Shown piece by piece: positions 1 through 10,339 of a DNA stretch of 64,000 bases. The position numbers and the translations under genes are program-made. Source of the DNA: Pomphorhynchus laevis (Eukaryota > Acanthocephala > Palaeacanthocephala > Echinorhynchida > Pomphorhynchidae); NCBI GenBank assembly GCA_012934845.2, contig WNNJ02001202.1, positions 1 through 64,000 on the forward strand, in the 5' to 3' direction. The notes under the pieces are model-generated. The model saw only the letters and a program-made list of their open reading frames with translations. It made no database searches and was not told the DNA's origin. Within the stretch, counting starts at the first letter, position 1. Every line of letters begins with the position of its first letter.

Positions 1-1264
1 TATATTATAATATTATTTATATATTATATATTATATATTATTATTTAAATAGCTGATAACTATTTTTAATAGTTGATAATGATCTATTATTGATAAAAAA
101 TATTAAAGAAGAGAGGAAAATTTTATTTGTATTTGAAATTAAAATTTAAAATTAAATTATTAAATTATTTATTAACTTATTAATAATTATTAAATTATTA
201 AAATTTTATTTTTTTTCCAAATTTTATTGTTAGCATCTTCAGAAAATTACATTTTCATATTGTAAAGATGCCAACAGAGGCTAGCGAAATATCAAATGAA
301 ATCACCCCTTTTTGATTCAGCTCCAATAATTCTTAATTAAATTTTTTAATCTAATAGCAATAGATATGATTTCAAAAGATAATTTCATAAAATAATATCT
401 AAACTAATATTTATCCTTTGCAATTTTGAACTTTATCTCTTGATTTGGATATATTTTTTGTGATTAGGATATATTCAGTATGATGGCATACGAAAATTTT
501 GACAATGTTGAAGAGTTTAAATCAATCATTAGTGTTGATCAAAGAATGAATTTAGCTATTGAGTTAAACAGTGCAATATTAAGTGAGTGCATTATTACGA
601 TTTTTCTATTATTGTCTGCATTTTGATTATTGAATACTTCGTTAAATTCAAATTATAGTATCAAAATTACGATCAAACTTCAATTCAGTCCTAAAAAGAG
701 ACAAAAAAGAAAATTAATGTATTGAAAATGGTTCTTCTAATCTATTCAGAGCTAAATAATTATTCAACTTGAAAAAACATTTCTTGATCAACAAATAAGA
801 TCAGCTAACTGAGTCTATATGCGATAAAAGATCTACGACCTTATAAATATAAAGTGGATAATATAGAAAGATCTATCACCTTCACTTTTGATTGTCTACA
901 ATATTAGTTATATAGCATAATTGTATATAATTATATATACAATATTATATATTGTATATATAGTTGTATATATTATTGTAGGCTTGTTATTTTTGATTTC
1001 ATAAAATATACAAAAATGTAATATGATATATGGTATATAATGTACTGTTCCTTGAGTCTCTCTTGGGTTTGCGTTTAAATCTTGTTACCATTTTGATGCC
1101 TACACGGGCATAAAGGAACAACTTTTTACCTGTGGCATTTATTCTATTACACGCCCGTTTAATATGCGATTTACCATATCATTATTTTGAGGGCAGATTT
1201 ATGTAAATCTTCTTTTCGTTATAGTTATCTGTTAGATGTTGTTTTGGACATATAATTGAATGTA
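1..1264. other. AT-rich DNA, no gene seen
   Basis: Very AT-rich sequence with no convincing coding potential. The segment from about 1060 to 1264 is less AT-rich and lies directly downstream (minus strand) of the Penelope-like fragment, so it may be decayed sequence of that element, but I cannot show this. Confidence 0.4.
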
Positions 1265-1600
1265 ATGTTTTCCTTGTTATTGTTAGTGATAGCCTTTATC
1301 TAGGAACATCTTAAATTGTAATTTCGGACTCTAATATAATATACGTATAGTTTTATTATCTGATTCAACATTTATACCCTTTTTATCCATTATAGAACAG
1401 TGACTGGTTATAATTGTTTCTAAACTCAACTCACTACATTCATATGTTGGATTTACATTTAAATCATTAGAATTAACCTCTTTCATCAGTATGTCATAAT
1501 AAAGATCTTTGCATATGAAGACAGAGTTATTACTCGCTTTTTCAATATTTGTTATTATATAGTTATCCTTTAATTTAGTAAGTTCTGAATACACAAATCA
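1265..1600 (-). mobile_element. Penelope-like element, N-terminal RT-region fragment
   Basis: A minus-strand reading frame of 87 residues (1331-1594) contains FICKDLYYDILMKEVNS and ends in a stretch that runs into an LYxSPKL-like motif just past the frame's stop. This resembles the segment upstream of the RT fingers in Penelope-like elements, where a YxTPKxHK motif is usual. The same lineage supplies the RT fragment at 35285-36080. It is a broken, truncated fossil. Assignment rests on motif recall, not on a search. Confidence 0.5.
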
Positions 1601-1814
1601 GGTCAACGTATTTTATATAAATTTAAAAGAATGCTAAATAATGTAAATGTTAGAATTTAAAATTCAATTTCTATTGAAATTTGTAATAGACACATTAAAC
1701 AAATCAAATCAGCTAACAGAGATATAATGATAAATAATAACATAATAATGAAAAATCAAAATTTAATAATTAAATAATAAAATAAATAATTGTTATAAGA
1801 TAAGATATTTGAAA

Positions 1815-1990
1815 TTTAAAATAAAAATCATTTTTATGAATTGACTAATAAATAACAGACGTTGTATCAGAATAAGGATTAGAGGTCATCAGGAGGAACT
1901 GCTATGCTATCAGGTTTCGGCCCCTAACTCCTCTACCCAACATAGCAGCGGGGCCAAATACATGCTAATGATGTATTTCCTCTGATAAAA
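1815..1990 (-). repeat. 150-bp interspersed repeat R1, copy 1 (best preserved)
   Basis: Shares a long stretch (around GTATCAGAATAAGGATTAGA on the plus strand) with copies at 2325, 2520, 39070 and 43255. On the minus strand it holds CTGATGA (1886-1892), GAAA (1915-1918) and a GTA triplet (1934-1936) followed by GAGGAG. Four helices fit exactly around these: CTGCTATG/CATAGCAG (1941-1948 with 1899-1906), TTGGGT/ACCTGA (1935-1940 with 1910-1915), GAGGAG/TTCCTC (1928-1933 with 1893-1898) and TTAGGGG/CCTCTAA (1921-1927 with 1879-1885). These are the hammerhead core strands in the order UH, GAAA, CUGAUGA; see findings. No tRNA head or coding sequence was seen. Confidence 0.75.
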
Positions 1991-2324
1991 CTATCTAGTA
2001 TCTTATTCTAATACAAAGTATATTATTTATTATCCATCCATAAAAATTTCCGCTAATGATTTTAAATTTATTTTTATATTATTGTGTTGATTTATATATT
2101 TTACTATTTTCTGCTTGATGTTATTTTTATAGTAACCTAGTTTAAAATATGTATCTATTAAATTATTTAAATGATTTTGAAGAAAGCCAATATCATTACA
2201 TATTGTTGCAATTCTTAAAATAAAATATATATTTTATTATAATATATTTATTTTAATATTTTTTTATATATTTTATATATTTTACTATTTTTATCTATAA
2301 TTTAAATCAAGTTAAAATAAAAAA

Positions 2325-2505
2325 TTGAAATTTAAAATAAATATCAATTTTTATAAATGGGCTAATAAATAACAGAGAATGTATCAGAATAAGGATTAGA
2401 GATCATCAGGAGAAACTGCTATGCTATAAGGTTTCAACACTATTATGTGTTTTCAACACTATTTCAACACAATTAGGTTTCAATACCTAATTCCTCGACC
2501 AAAAT
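2325..2505 (-). repeat. Repeat R1, copy 2
   Basis: Same family and orientation as copy 1. It keeps CTGATGA (minus of 2402-2408), the TTTCTC arm and a GGTC-GAGGAA segment, so the six-pair arm is retained with one G-T pair in place of G-C. A short stretch around GAAAC has been duplicated (three GAAAC-like words between 2430 and 2485), and the CTGCTATG partner at its far end is missing. Confidence 0.65.
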
Positions 2506-2519
2506 AAAATAAAATAAAT

Positions 2520-2680
2520 TTTATTTTATTTAAATAAAATCCAACTTTTATAAATTGACTAATAAATAACAGGGAATGTATCAGAATAAAGATTAAAAGT
2601 CATCAAAAGGAGCTGTCATGTTACTAGATTTCGGTCCTTGTTCCTCGACACAACATCGTAATTCTCTACTGAACGACTAT
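2520..2680 (-). repeat. Repeat R1, copy 3
   Basis: Third copy in the same orientation, separated from copy 2 by only a few tens of bases, so copies 2 and 3 form a near-tandem pair. Core words are diverged: TTGATGA in place of CTGATGA, and GGACC followed by GAAAT. GTC-GAGGA and its TCCTT partner are still complementary. Confidence 0.6.
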
Positions 2681-2699
2681 TACACTTTAGAATAAATAA

Positions 2700-4600
2700 G
2701 CATTGTAATGCTGAAAGGAAAGGGCACATGTCATCTGCTCTGTTGAACCACTCCCTCGATAAAAAGCACACATTATTCTGAATGTATTTGTTCGTTTCTC
2801 TTTTTTATCACTGCACATCCTGCACTTTTTACTCTCTAATGTTTCTTTCCGGAAGAATACTAGATATATATTCTTGGTAAGTGGATTACGGTGATGATAT
2901 TACTGATTATCTGTCCACCAGGTGTCAATGCAATGGTTTTGTGGATATTTGGTATAAGATTTTTCAGGCTTGCAGTTTGCTTTTTAATGATGACTCTTCA
3001 AGAGTTTGTTTTAAAGAATATTAAGTTTGACAAGAATGTCAACTATTTATAATTTTATATTTTTATTAAAACAATTTAAAAGCATTAATTTAAATCTGCA
3101 CAACATTGCATCGAAGCAAAGTTTCTCATTTGACATAATTATCTGAATATTGAATTCGTCTTTGTCTGTTATTTAAAACGTATTTTAAATAATTTATTGA
3201 AGCAACAAAATTTTAAATTTATTTATTGTGTTGAATTATTTTGATTATTAATTGTATTTTGAATTATTTTTATTCATTTGCTTTAATTTATACGTTTAAT
3301 TTTAATTATTTATATTTATATCGCAAAATATTATCGTTATATCTTTATTTTACTAATTATTTTATTATAAATTTATATAAATTCATTATAAATTATATAT
3401 TTATTAATCTTTTTTGTTATTAATTTTATAAACCGCCTTCAAATCAACTCAATTTGCTTTAAATTAGAATTTTTTAAATGTATTTTTTACGTAATGATTA
3501 TTTTATTTACTTTATTCAACTACTTTTATATTAACTCTACGAGTTTTCTTAAAATTACTTAATTTTTTATTGCATTGCGCTGTTAGTTACCTCCTAATAT
3601 TACATGATTATCAGGAATTTTGATTTTATTATAAATTCATTATTACAGCACATGGACATTGACATTTTACATAACAATTGGCAATAACAGTATTATTCGA
3701 TCAACGTGTATGATTATAAACCTCCGTAGATCCATATAATCTAGCTTTTCTTAGCCAATATAGACGATTCACGAAGGCTTATCTTGATAAAGATTTTTTT
3801 ACTTCTCTCTTGAGTATTCACGAGAGCCGGCAATGGGCCACTGCTGATTGAAATCACCGCATTATACATTTTATTGAGTGTAGCTCTTTAAAAATTACAT
3901 CATCTAAATTATATTCAGATGATGATTTTTTACAGAATAAATAAGATTTGTTTTAAATCAATTGTTCGATGGCCATCAGTCATCATCCGAAATTATCCAA
4001 CTTTGTTGCTTCAAGCAAAAAATGTTTTAATAAATTATGAATTTGATTGTTTGATTATATATATATTTAATTGCAATTGAGACGTCGTAACCAGTCGCTT
4101 GATCATTTTAAAGTTCATTTTGCTTATTAGTTTGTGCTTATTATTAACTGTGCTTTCTGAATACTATAATTTATCTCTAAAACATGTTTTCTTTAAGCTG
4201 GATTCAATAAATTTCCAAAACCGGCTGTCGACCAGTTTATCAATCATTTGAGCATAATTACAAATTTTGTGAATGAAAAAGTTGAAGGATTTGGTGGGTT
4301 AATTGACTCTGATCACTGGATTTAGTTCGCTACAAGCTGCAGTGATCTGAAAATTCAACATTATGAACATTGTGTATAATAGAACATGATATTTTCAGTC
4401 GTAGGACAGTATAATATATTTTAAGTTATTTTTTACTTGATTAAAATTCTTAAAACATAGCTAAAGTATTAAATATGAATGATTAGAGAATGTCGGGCTA
4501 TTTTAAACTTGATTGTATTTTGGATTTAGCTGGAAATATCGAACTCGATGATAAAAACATGCAACATTTAAATCGATTGTCAAGAATTAATGTTATCATT
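2700..4600. other. AT-rich intergenic stretch, no gene seen
   Basis: No open frame with recognisable similarity in either strand and no clear repeat shared with the rest of the window. 3180-3600 is extremely AT-rich. Nothing further can be supported. Confidence 0.4.
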
Positions 4601-4620
4601 GATAATAATACAATAATTTA

Positions 4621-4883
4621 TTTAACGTGGCAAATGCGTGCAAAATGCACGCTTACATGACCACTAACAAACAAAAAAAGAACATCAAAGATCACAGGTA
4701 ATTAGTTAATTGTTGAAAAAGAATTGAATTTGGCGTTTGAAGTACGGCATAGATGTTGATTGGCGGATATGAATAGGTAGTTGATTCCACAAGAGAGGAG
4801 CAGCCACAACGAAGGAGCGGAAGCCAAAAGAGGTAGAGTAGATTGGGACATGTAAAAGAAGGGAATTACGGGACCGCAGAGCA
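4621..4883 (-). mobile_element. LINE B2, 3'-terminal fragment
   Basis: Minus-strand tail of the B2 LINE, nearly identical to 53640-53910: the last part of the RT C-terminal domain (shifted frame reading VPVIPFFYMSQSTLP-like) followed by the 3' UTR with hairpin GCGTGC-ATTTT-GCACGC (4636-4652) and the TTTGCCACGT end. Its upstream end breaks at 4883, where a SINE begins in the same orientation. Confidence 0.85.
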
Positions 4884-5090
4884 CGTATTAATCTTTTTTT
4901 GATACAGCAGGACGCTACTAATCAGTCGGGGTGGGTCTTATCAGCTTCTGACCCAGACCTACATTTCACGTTTCGACCCTTATTATCTGCTTTCTCCGTA
5001 GACTGATGCTGATCGAATTTGAACTCAGGACGTCTGTATCGCGATTCAACGCTACATCCACTAGGCTGGCTGCTCCAGTGGTGTAGATGT
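4884..5090 (-). mobile_element. tRNA-derived SINE with hammerhead-like body, left copy
   Basis: Minus-strand SINE. The head has RNA polymerase III promoter boxes: A box AGCCTAGTGG (minus of 5058-5068) and B box GAGTTCAAATTC (minus of 5015-5025), about 35 bases apart. The body has GGGTC-GAAAC (minus of 4971-4979) and then CTGATAA (minus of 4938-4944; the core word is one base off CTGATGA). Tail is A-rich. It abuts the LINE B2 fragment at 4883. A second, head-truncated copy lies head-to-head at 5129. Confidence 0.8.
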
Positions 5091-5128
5091 ACATTTCTGT
5101 ATATTACAGAAATGTAATATACAGAAAT
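5091..5128. repeat. Spacer palindrome between two SINE copies
   Basis: ACATTTCTGTA / TACAGAAATGT form an 11-bp inverted repeat with a 3-base centre, immediately followed by another partial copy. It sits at the junction of the two head-to-head SINEs and may have been created when the inverted pair formed. Confidence 0.6.
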
Positions 5129-5310
5129 GAGTTTAAATCCGATCAGCATCAATTTACGGAGAAAGCAGATAATAAGGGTCGAAACGTGAAATGTAGGTCT
5201 GGGTCAGCAGCTGATGAGGCCCACCCAGACTGATCAGTAGCGTCCTGCTGTATCAAAAATAAGATCAATACATGTGAGGATAATATCGTGCCATAATCGG
5301 AAAAATATTA
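5129..5310 (+). mobile_element. tRNA-derived SINE, right copy, 5'-truncated
   Basis: Starts inside the B box (GAGTTTAAATCC) and carries the whole body: GGGTC (5176-5180), GAAAC (5181-5185), CAGCAG (5205-5210), CTGATGA (5211-5217), GGCCC (5218-5222), GCGTC (5240-5244) and CTGCTG (5245-5250), then a tail shared with the 58 kb copy down to an ATCGGAAAAAT end. All three hammerhead core strands are intact here. Confidence 0.8.
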
Positions 5311-5361
5311 CAAATTGCTTTAGAAGTTGACGAGCGAGGAAACATAATTTATTTAGTGAAT

Positions 5362-5389
5362 TTTCAAATGCAACTGAATTCATCATCAG
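5362..5389 (-). ncRNA. Penelope-style hammerhead relic
   Basis: Minus strand reads CTGATGA, an AT-rich stretch with weak GAAT/ATTT pairing, then GAAA, followed by an AAATAAA-containing flank as in the copy at 17240. The core words are intact but stem II is poor, and no cleavage strand was found nearby. Confidence 0.4.
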
Positions 5390-5499
5390 ATCTACAAAAT
5401 AGCAAATCACAATTTACACGAAGTCAATAAGGGAAAATTAAATTTATAACTAAAATAAATAAAATACTAATATAATATATTATAAAATAATATATTATA

Positions 5500-6060
5500 A
5501 TATTACAAATGAAATTGCCAGTAAATGTTTAAATACTTTTTCCGGAAGCACGCCGAAATATTTCTGACTAAGGCGATCCCTTTTTTCTGTCGCAGCAAAC
5601 CTACTTCGTCTTGATACAAACTGTGGTATTTTTCGGCACTCTTGGATGCGATTTCACTGATCAAACTGCCAGCGACTTTATCGGCACCACCAGTAGCTGT
5701 AAATAAGATTTGTAAAAACGCGCATTTCTCCATTAATCTCACGCGCTCTCATATTTCGCAACTTTACGACTTTCGTGATACTCGAACGAACATTGTGGTG
5801 ACTTATAACGATAAGACAGGGCATATGTGTTAAATATAGAAACGTCCACTAAGGACCGCTCCGTTTGACATTAATGAAAGCCGCTAAATTCAAGGTCGAG
5901 ACGAGCAAAACGATCACGCGTTGCGTGCGACTCAAATTCGAGAACATCCGGAACAGGTTGCAGCTCAGGTTCAATCCGTACATCCAAGCAAAGAGCTGAA
6001 GCTAGAATGTCTCTCTCACACAGTTGTGGCGAATAATGGCTGTACCTTGATGTCTGCAAG
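5500..6060 (-). mobile_element. C-terminal fragment of CCHC/PD-DxK-type LINE
   Basis: Minus-strand frames at 5871-6059 (CERDILASALCLDVRIEPEL, then RFARLDLEFSGFH) and 5503-5742 (TATGGADKVAGSLISEIASK) match, in order, the C-terminus of the lineage also present at 61085-63340: an RD box, an EP-L box, an ARLD box followed by a DV motif, and a final ATGG segment. The ARLD...DV pattern looks like a PD-(D/E)xK nuclease core. Truncated at the 5' side and broken between the two frames. Confidence 0.65.
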
Positions 6061-7376
6061 AAAGTGAATGTGCGAGTTACGTCTCACCTCCTCATATGCA
6101 TTTTATAGTATATCTTAATATCCATTTTATAGTATATTATAATAATACTTATAATTGATAAAACAATGATGAGATGTGTTTCAATATATTTCCAGTTTCT
6201 TCTACTTGATTCACTTCTTAGCGCATGACTAAAGGATTTAATCGAAATGATTAAAGATATATTCAGTACAAATATTATATTATAGAATATAATATTATAA
6301 TATTATTTATATTAGTGAATAAACTTATTTTTAATTATTTAAATTAATTCTAATAAATGATTATTTGAAATTGTTTGAAGTAAACAATGAATTACCGATT
6401 GGTGATAACCATTATATGAAACATTAAGTACCTAGTGAAAAAAACTGTCGTTAATTTTTAAATTTATATACATAATAAATAACTATTGTAAATTTAAATT
6501 ATAATAATTTAAGTTGTAAATTCAATTGTAATTAATTAGAATTCTTTAAAAAATTAATTAAAATTATATATAATCAAATTACAGATAATTATATTTTAAG
6601 TTAATATACTAATGGATGATAATCACTATATGAAACATTTCAATATAGTGTTTAATGAATTTTATATAAAAAATAAAACGTTATTTTAATTTACTAAATG
6701 TTTAAAACAAAGCCGGTTCCAACAAATCCGTTTACAAATGATATATTTACATATAATTTATGGTAAAAATACTTTTTTAAATATTTTACTTCTTTTCCTT
6801 TAGCTTTATTCCGCTTTGAGGCTTGGCTGCTATGTAGGATTTGGTCCTTTATTTAGCCATATTCGGAGTATGGTCCGGGTGAAGTCCCGAAGTCTTGAGC
6901 GTTGATTGAGAAGTCATGCGACAAATCTGAGAAGTCTGAGAGTTTGTAAAGTATCAAAAGTTCTGAGAAGTTCTGTAGAGTCGATTTAGGCGTACGCCCT
7001 AGCTCCCAGGCGAAAATTGAAGAACTTTACAATTGATAACGACTTTTGTTGGTATCTTCCTGATCGACCTGTCGTATGGATATATCACCCGGAGTTATCC
7101 GCGTTTAGCTCATTCGCAGCTGATATGCTGATGGGAGTTTCCAGGGGAACCACGAGGAGGAACGTATACCTCCTTTTACGTTAATTACAATGCATTTTGC
7201 ATTACATATATATTTATTATATTCATTTCTTAAGTATATTCGTAAAACCATGATTTTTGTGTAAACATCCAAATGATGTGAACATAATAGTGTCCTATAG
7301 ATATTTATAATTCATAATTGATTCATATCATAAGGAAGAATTTTTGAATAAATAATCATTTCAAAATTGAAATTAT
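6061..7376. other. Intergenic DNA with a GC-richer island
   Basis: 6061-6800 is AT-rich with no gene seen. 6820-7180 is clearly less AT-rich and contains repeated AAGTC/GAGAAGT words, but no frame or RNA fold that I recognise. It may be part of an unrecognised repeat. Confidence 0.35.
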
Positions 7377-7631
7377 AAATTTATTATTTAAAATTGAAAT
7401 ATTGTAACCAGACCACAACGTTTTGCCGCATGTTATAATTACTTATTTAAGCTAAGAATATTAAATGATAATTTTAAGTTGATATACAAGTGCCATCATT
7501 TTTACTATTACAATTTTGGCGACTTTTTATAAATTTGTAATTAATTAATAATTAATTATAAATTAATCAAATAATTTGTAAATTTATTATTTAAAATTGA
7601 AATATTGTAACCAGACCACAACGTTTTGCCA
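7377..7631 (+). repeat. Pair of 52-bp direct repeats
   Basis: A segment ending in TAACCAGACCACAACGTTTT occurs at 7377-7429 and again at 7580-7631 with almost no differences, about 200 bases apart. The close match suggests a recent local duplication or two ends of a short insertion. Confidence 0.75.
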
Positions 7632-7699
7632 CACGTTGGGATACCTGTGCAGTCATTGCTATCATTTAAATTTTGATGACTATTTTATTCTGCTTGCTA

Positions 7700-7815
7700 C
7701 TTTAATCTAGTCTAAAGGTCAACAGCAGTACGCTTCATTTCAGTGCTGGTGGACTTCATCAGCTACTGATTAAATAACTATGCTTCACTTTTCGGTCCTT
7801 TTAATGTTGGCTGAT
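7700..7815 (-). mobile_element. Diverged copy of the SINE hammerhead-like body
   Basis: Aligns colinearly with the SINE body at 5176-5250 but at low identity. Minus strand: GGACC-GAAA (7790-7798), CAGTAG (7763-7768), CTGATGA (7756-7762), A-GTCC (7751-7755), GCGTA then CTGCTG (7723-7733). Relative to the SINE the stem II arms have changed together (GGGTC/GACCC to GGAC/GTCC) and stem I keeps pairing through one G-T. No tRNA-like head was found upstream, so it may be a truncated copy or a separate family sharing the domain. Confidence 0.6.
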
Positions 7816-7819
7816 GATC

Positions 7820-8127
7820 ACTCGACTCGTCTGCTTTTATTGGCAATTTGATTTAATGAAAGACTTTCGTCTTACATTTTGCAAATTTAATTGAAATCAT
7901 TAATGATTTTAAATTAAATCAGCTTTAGTAGGTGAAAGTTAAATCAGCTTTAGTATGCCATCATTTTTACTATTGAAAGTTTGATGAATATTTTTTATTT
8001 GATAACTATTTTTTTATTAATTAATAAATGAAAAGCTTTGCGGCTAAAGTCTTTCTTTACGAATACAATAAATCGCTGTCATCATTATTATAGGATATTT
8101 AAGTACTTGAACTTCGACACAACTTAT
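7820..8127. other. AT-rich intergenic DNA
   Basis: No gene seen. A short motif around GCCATCATTTTTACTATT at 7491 recurs at 7956, suggesting more unrecognised repeat sequence. Confidence 0.3.
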
Positions 8128-8412
8128 TTACTTGGATTGACGGTGTAACTTACTTTTGAGACATACGCGTTGATAACGTTTTAAAATAGTCCATTCACAT
8201 TTAATAGCCGTGTTGAATTCTGCCGAAAAGGGATCTAGCATTCGTCGTAAATCTCCAGCATTAAAGTCAAAGAGAACATTGTCATTTACAAAGAAACTGA
8301 CGTTATTCTGATAAAGTCGTGCTAGAAACACATTTTCACTAAATGGCTTGCAAATTGATATGGATCGTATCCAGTTTGAGCGCTGTTTGTACAGGCGTGC
8401 TAGCCACAACAT
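8128..8412 (-). CDS. Hypothetical 94-residue ORF
   Basis: Begins with ATG immediately after an in-frame TGA and runs 94 codons. Composition is protein-like (even mixture, with FSENVFLARLYQNNVSFF and DAGDLRRMLDPF-like segments) and unlike the surrounding AT-rich DNA. No signal peptide, membrane span or known motif seen. It could be a terminal exon or a remnant of an older gene; I do not recognise it. Confidence 0.3.
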   Translation of the reverse strand: MLWLARLYKQRSNWIRSISICKPFSENVFLARLYQNNVSFFVNDNVLFDFNAGDLRRMLDPFSAEFNTAIKCEWTILKRYQRVCLKSKLHRQSK

Positions 8413-9872
8413 TCATAGAATTGAATCCGCGTGTTATTTTGCTGTCCTTCTGTTGCAATATAAAATTCTTTATAATCGAGTTAATTTGATATTGAATTAT
8501 CATTAACTAATTCAATCACAATCTTGAATTGACATCGTAGAGATGGGACTGCAATCCGTGTTTCCCAACAGACTAACGATAAAATAAAAGACGTGTTAGC
8601 CTTATCATTTCCACTACGCCGAGGATAATTTCATCAATACCAACACATCACACTGATTCATTGATTATACAGTTTCTCTTCTAGAAATGATTGTTAACAT
8701 GATTGTTGAAATGTTTGTGTTAGATTAAAGACACTAGTAGATGCTCCTTACAATGATTAACCATTGAGGTTAGTCGATCTTCCAACTGTATATTTCTGCT
8801 TTCTGATACGAAAAATGCTTTCGATTGTCTCGAAAACATCTCCGTGAAGTTTACCCAGTCCGACTTTTTTGCTTCGCTAAAATTGAAAATCATCTTAACC
8901 GCTGACCGAATAATATGTTGTCATCAGTTGACCCGTATTGATTGAAATAATTAGATTAACGGACAAGGATAAAAAGCTGTTTTGAAAGCTTTCATGCGAT
9001 ATTTTGACACCCCGTGAAATATTTTCACTTTATGCAAAGTGTTTTGACACCGCTTAGTTGGCGTAGAAGGAATTTCGTATTGGAGTTTTTCTCCTCGGTA
9101 TCATAAATTATCAAATCAATGACAACTATCACTGATTAACAAATGAAAATATATTATTAAATAATAATCAATTATTATTTAGAAATTTTAATGCAAGGAC
9201 AGTACTTAAATTTACTTTTATGATTAAATCCAAAGAGATTGACTTTATTTGGTTGCGGATTTCCAACAAATATTTACTTGGTGGATTTTCTAAATATATA
9301 AAAATCTTTCATTATTCAAATTAACGTTTGCGGTCCTCGAACTCTAAAAGATAAGGGATAGTATTTTGCAAATATTATTTTTAGAATTTAATAAAACTTG
9401 GCGCCAATAATATATATACATGTAATATAACTTTTTTATTGTTATATCATTTTACAAGAACTCGAACGACAAAGGTAAATGTTCCAAAAATCTCGACCAA
9501 CCTGAAAATCTTTATCCTAAAACTTGAACCTGTCTTTTGTCTAAAGTATTTTTTGGCAATATTATCACAGTATGAATAGTACTATCATACCCATATAAAA
9601 AGTCTCAAAATACTGCTGTATATAATTTTATAAGCCTATCCAAGACGGCGAAACAAAGCATTCGTTATCTGTCACTGCAATGATATACAACATTTACTCG
9701 CTGTGGTTAGGCAGATAACAATTCTCAGACATTTGTTATCATCTATATATTGAGAAATGAATATTTTACTTTATTCAAAATTAAAATTCTAACTGCTAAC
9801 CACTAACTGCTGAGATCTGCAAGAGAAAATTCTTTGCTTGAGGAAGAAAATAATTCTAGCATAGATTTTTCT
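8413..9872. other. Intergenic DNA, no gene seen
   Basis: No frame above background and no repeat shared with the rest of the window was recognised. Confidence 0.3.
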
Positions 9873-9901
9873 CTGATGACGCCAACAGTTCGTGGCCAAA
9901 A
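9873..9901 (+). ncRNA. Penelope-style hammerhead relic
   Basis: CTGATGA (9873-9879), one extra base, then GCCA/TGGC (9881-9884 with 9893-9896) and CAAA where GAAA is expected. Only one core base differs from a working core. Cleavage strand not identified. Confidence 0.45.
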
Positions 9902-10066
9902 TTAGGGATTTCAATATTCACTAAAGTCGATTGTTCGCTTTTCAAAATACAATATTTGATTAACATTGATATTAATACAACTTTTTTAATTAACACGATC
10001 AGAAAAGTATAAACCTGAATCCTTTTTAACAACTTTCGTCAAGAAGCTTAATCCGGAATGTGCCCA

Positions 10067-10141
10067 CCACAGACGCCTAGCTTCAATGAGGCGTTTCGAC
10101 CTTAGTCTACTCATTACTATATGGTGGTCTCATCAGTGTGG
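10067..10141 (-). ncRNA. Complete type I hammerhead ribozyme
   Basis: Read on the minus strand: CCACA, CTGATGA (minus of 10130-10136), GACC, 24-base loop, GGTC, GAAA (minus of 10094-10097), CGCCT, 10-base loop, AGGCG, TC, TGTGG. Stem I is CCACA/TGTGG, stem II GACC/GGTC, stem III ACGCCT/AGGCGT. All core residues of the hammerhead consensus (CUGANGA, GAAA, UH) are present, and the predicted cleavage is after GUC, between 10072 and 10071. Known relatives occur in SINE-like elements of schistosomes, in Penelope-like elements and in animal satellites. The carrier element here is unidentified. Confidence 0.85.
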
Positions 10142-10263
10142 CCCTGTAGCTACACAACTTCGACTAAATGCTCAGTAAATCTCTGAAAGGAATTCACTAA
10201 GCGCACGCTCCTCCACCGGTTATCAGCCTTACATCTGGTATGGTTCGTTGTATAGCTACAGGG

Positions 10264-10339
10264 CCACACTGATGAGACTACGCTGTAGTGATAAGTAGAC
10301 TAAGGTCGCAATGCCTCATTGGAGGCTAGGCGTCTGTGG
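10264..10339 (+). ncRNA. Decayed type I hammerhead (twin copy)
   Basis: Plus strand: CCACA (10264-10268), CTGATGA (10269-10275), GAC...GTC, then GCAA (10308-10311) instead of GAAA, ATGCCT/AGGCGT, and GTC followed by TGTGG (10335-10339). All three stems still form (one G-T pair in stem III), but the essential GAAA is changed, so self-cleavage is unlikely. Confidence 0.8.

Noticed and set aside
3241-3423. 60-codon plus-strand ORF of Tyr, Ile, Asn and Phe
   Set aside because: Product of extreme AT-richness; no protein-like pattern.
4938-4979. Functional hammerhead in the left SINE copy
   Set aside because: Core word is CTGATAA and the stem I arm is CAGAAG, so it is decayed.
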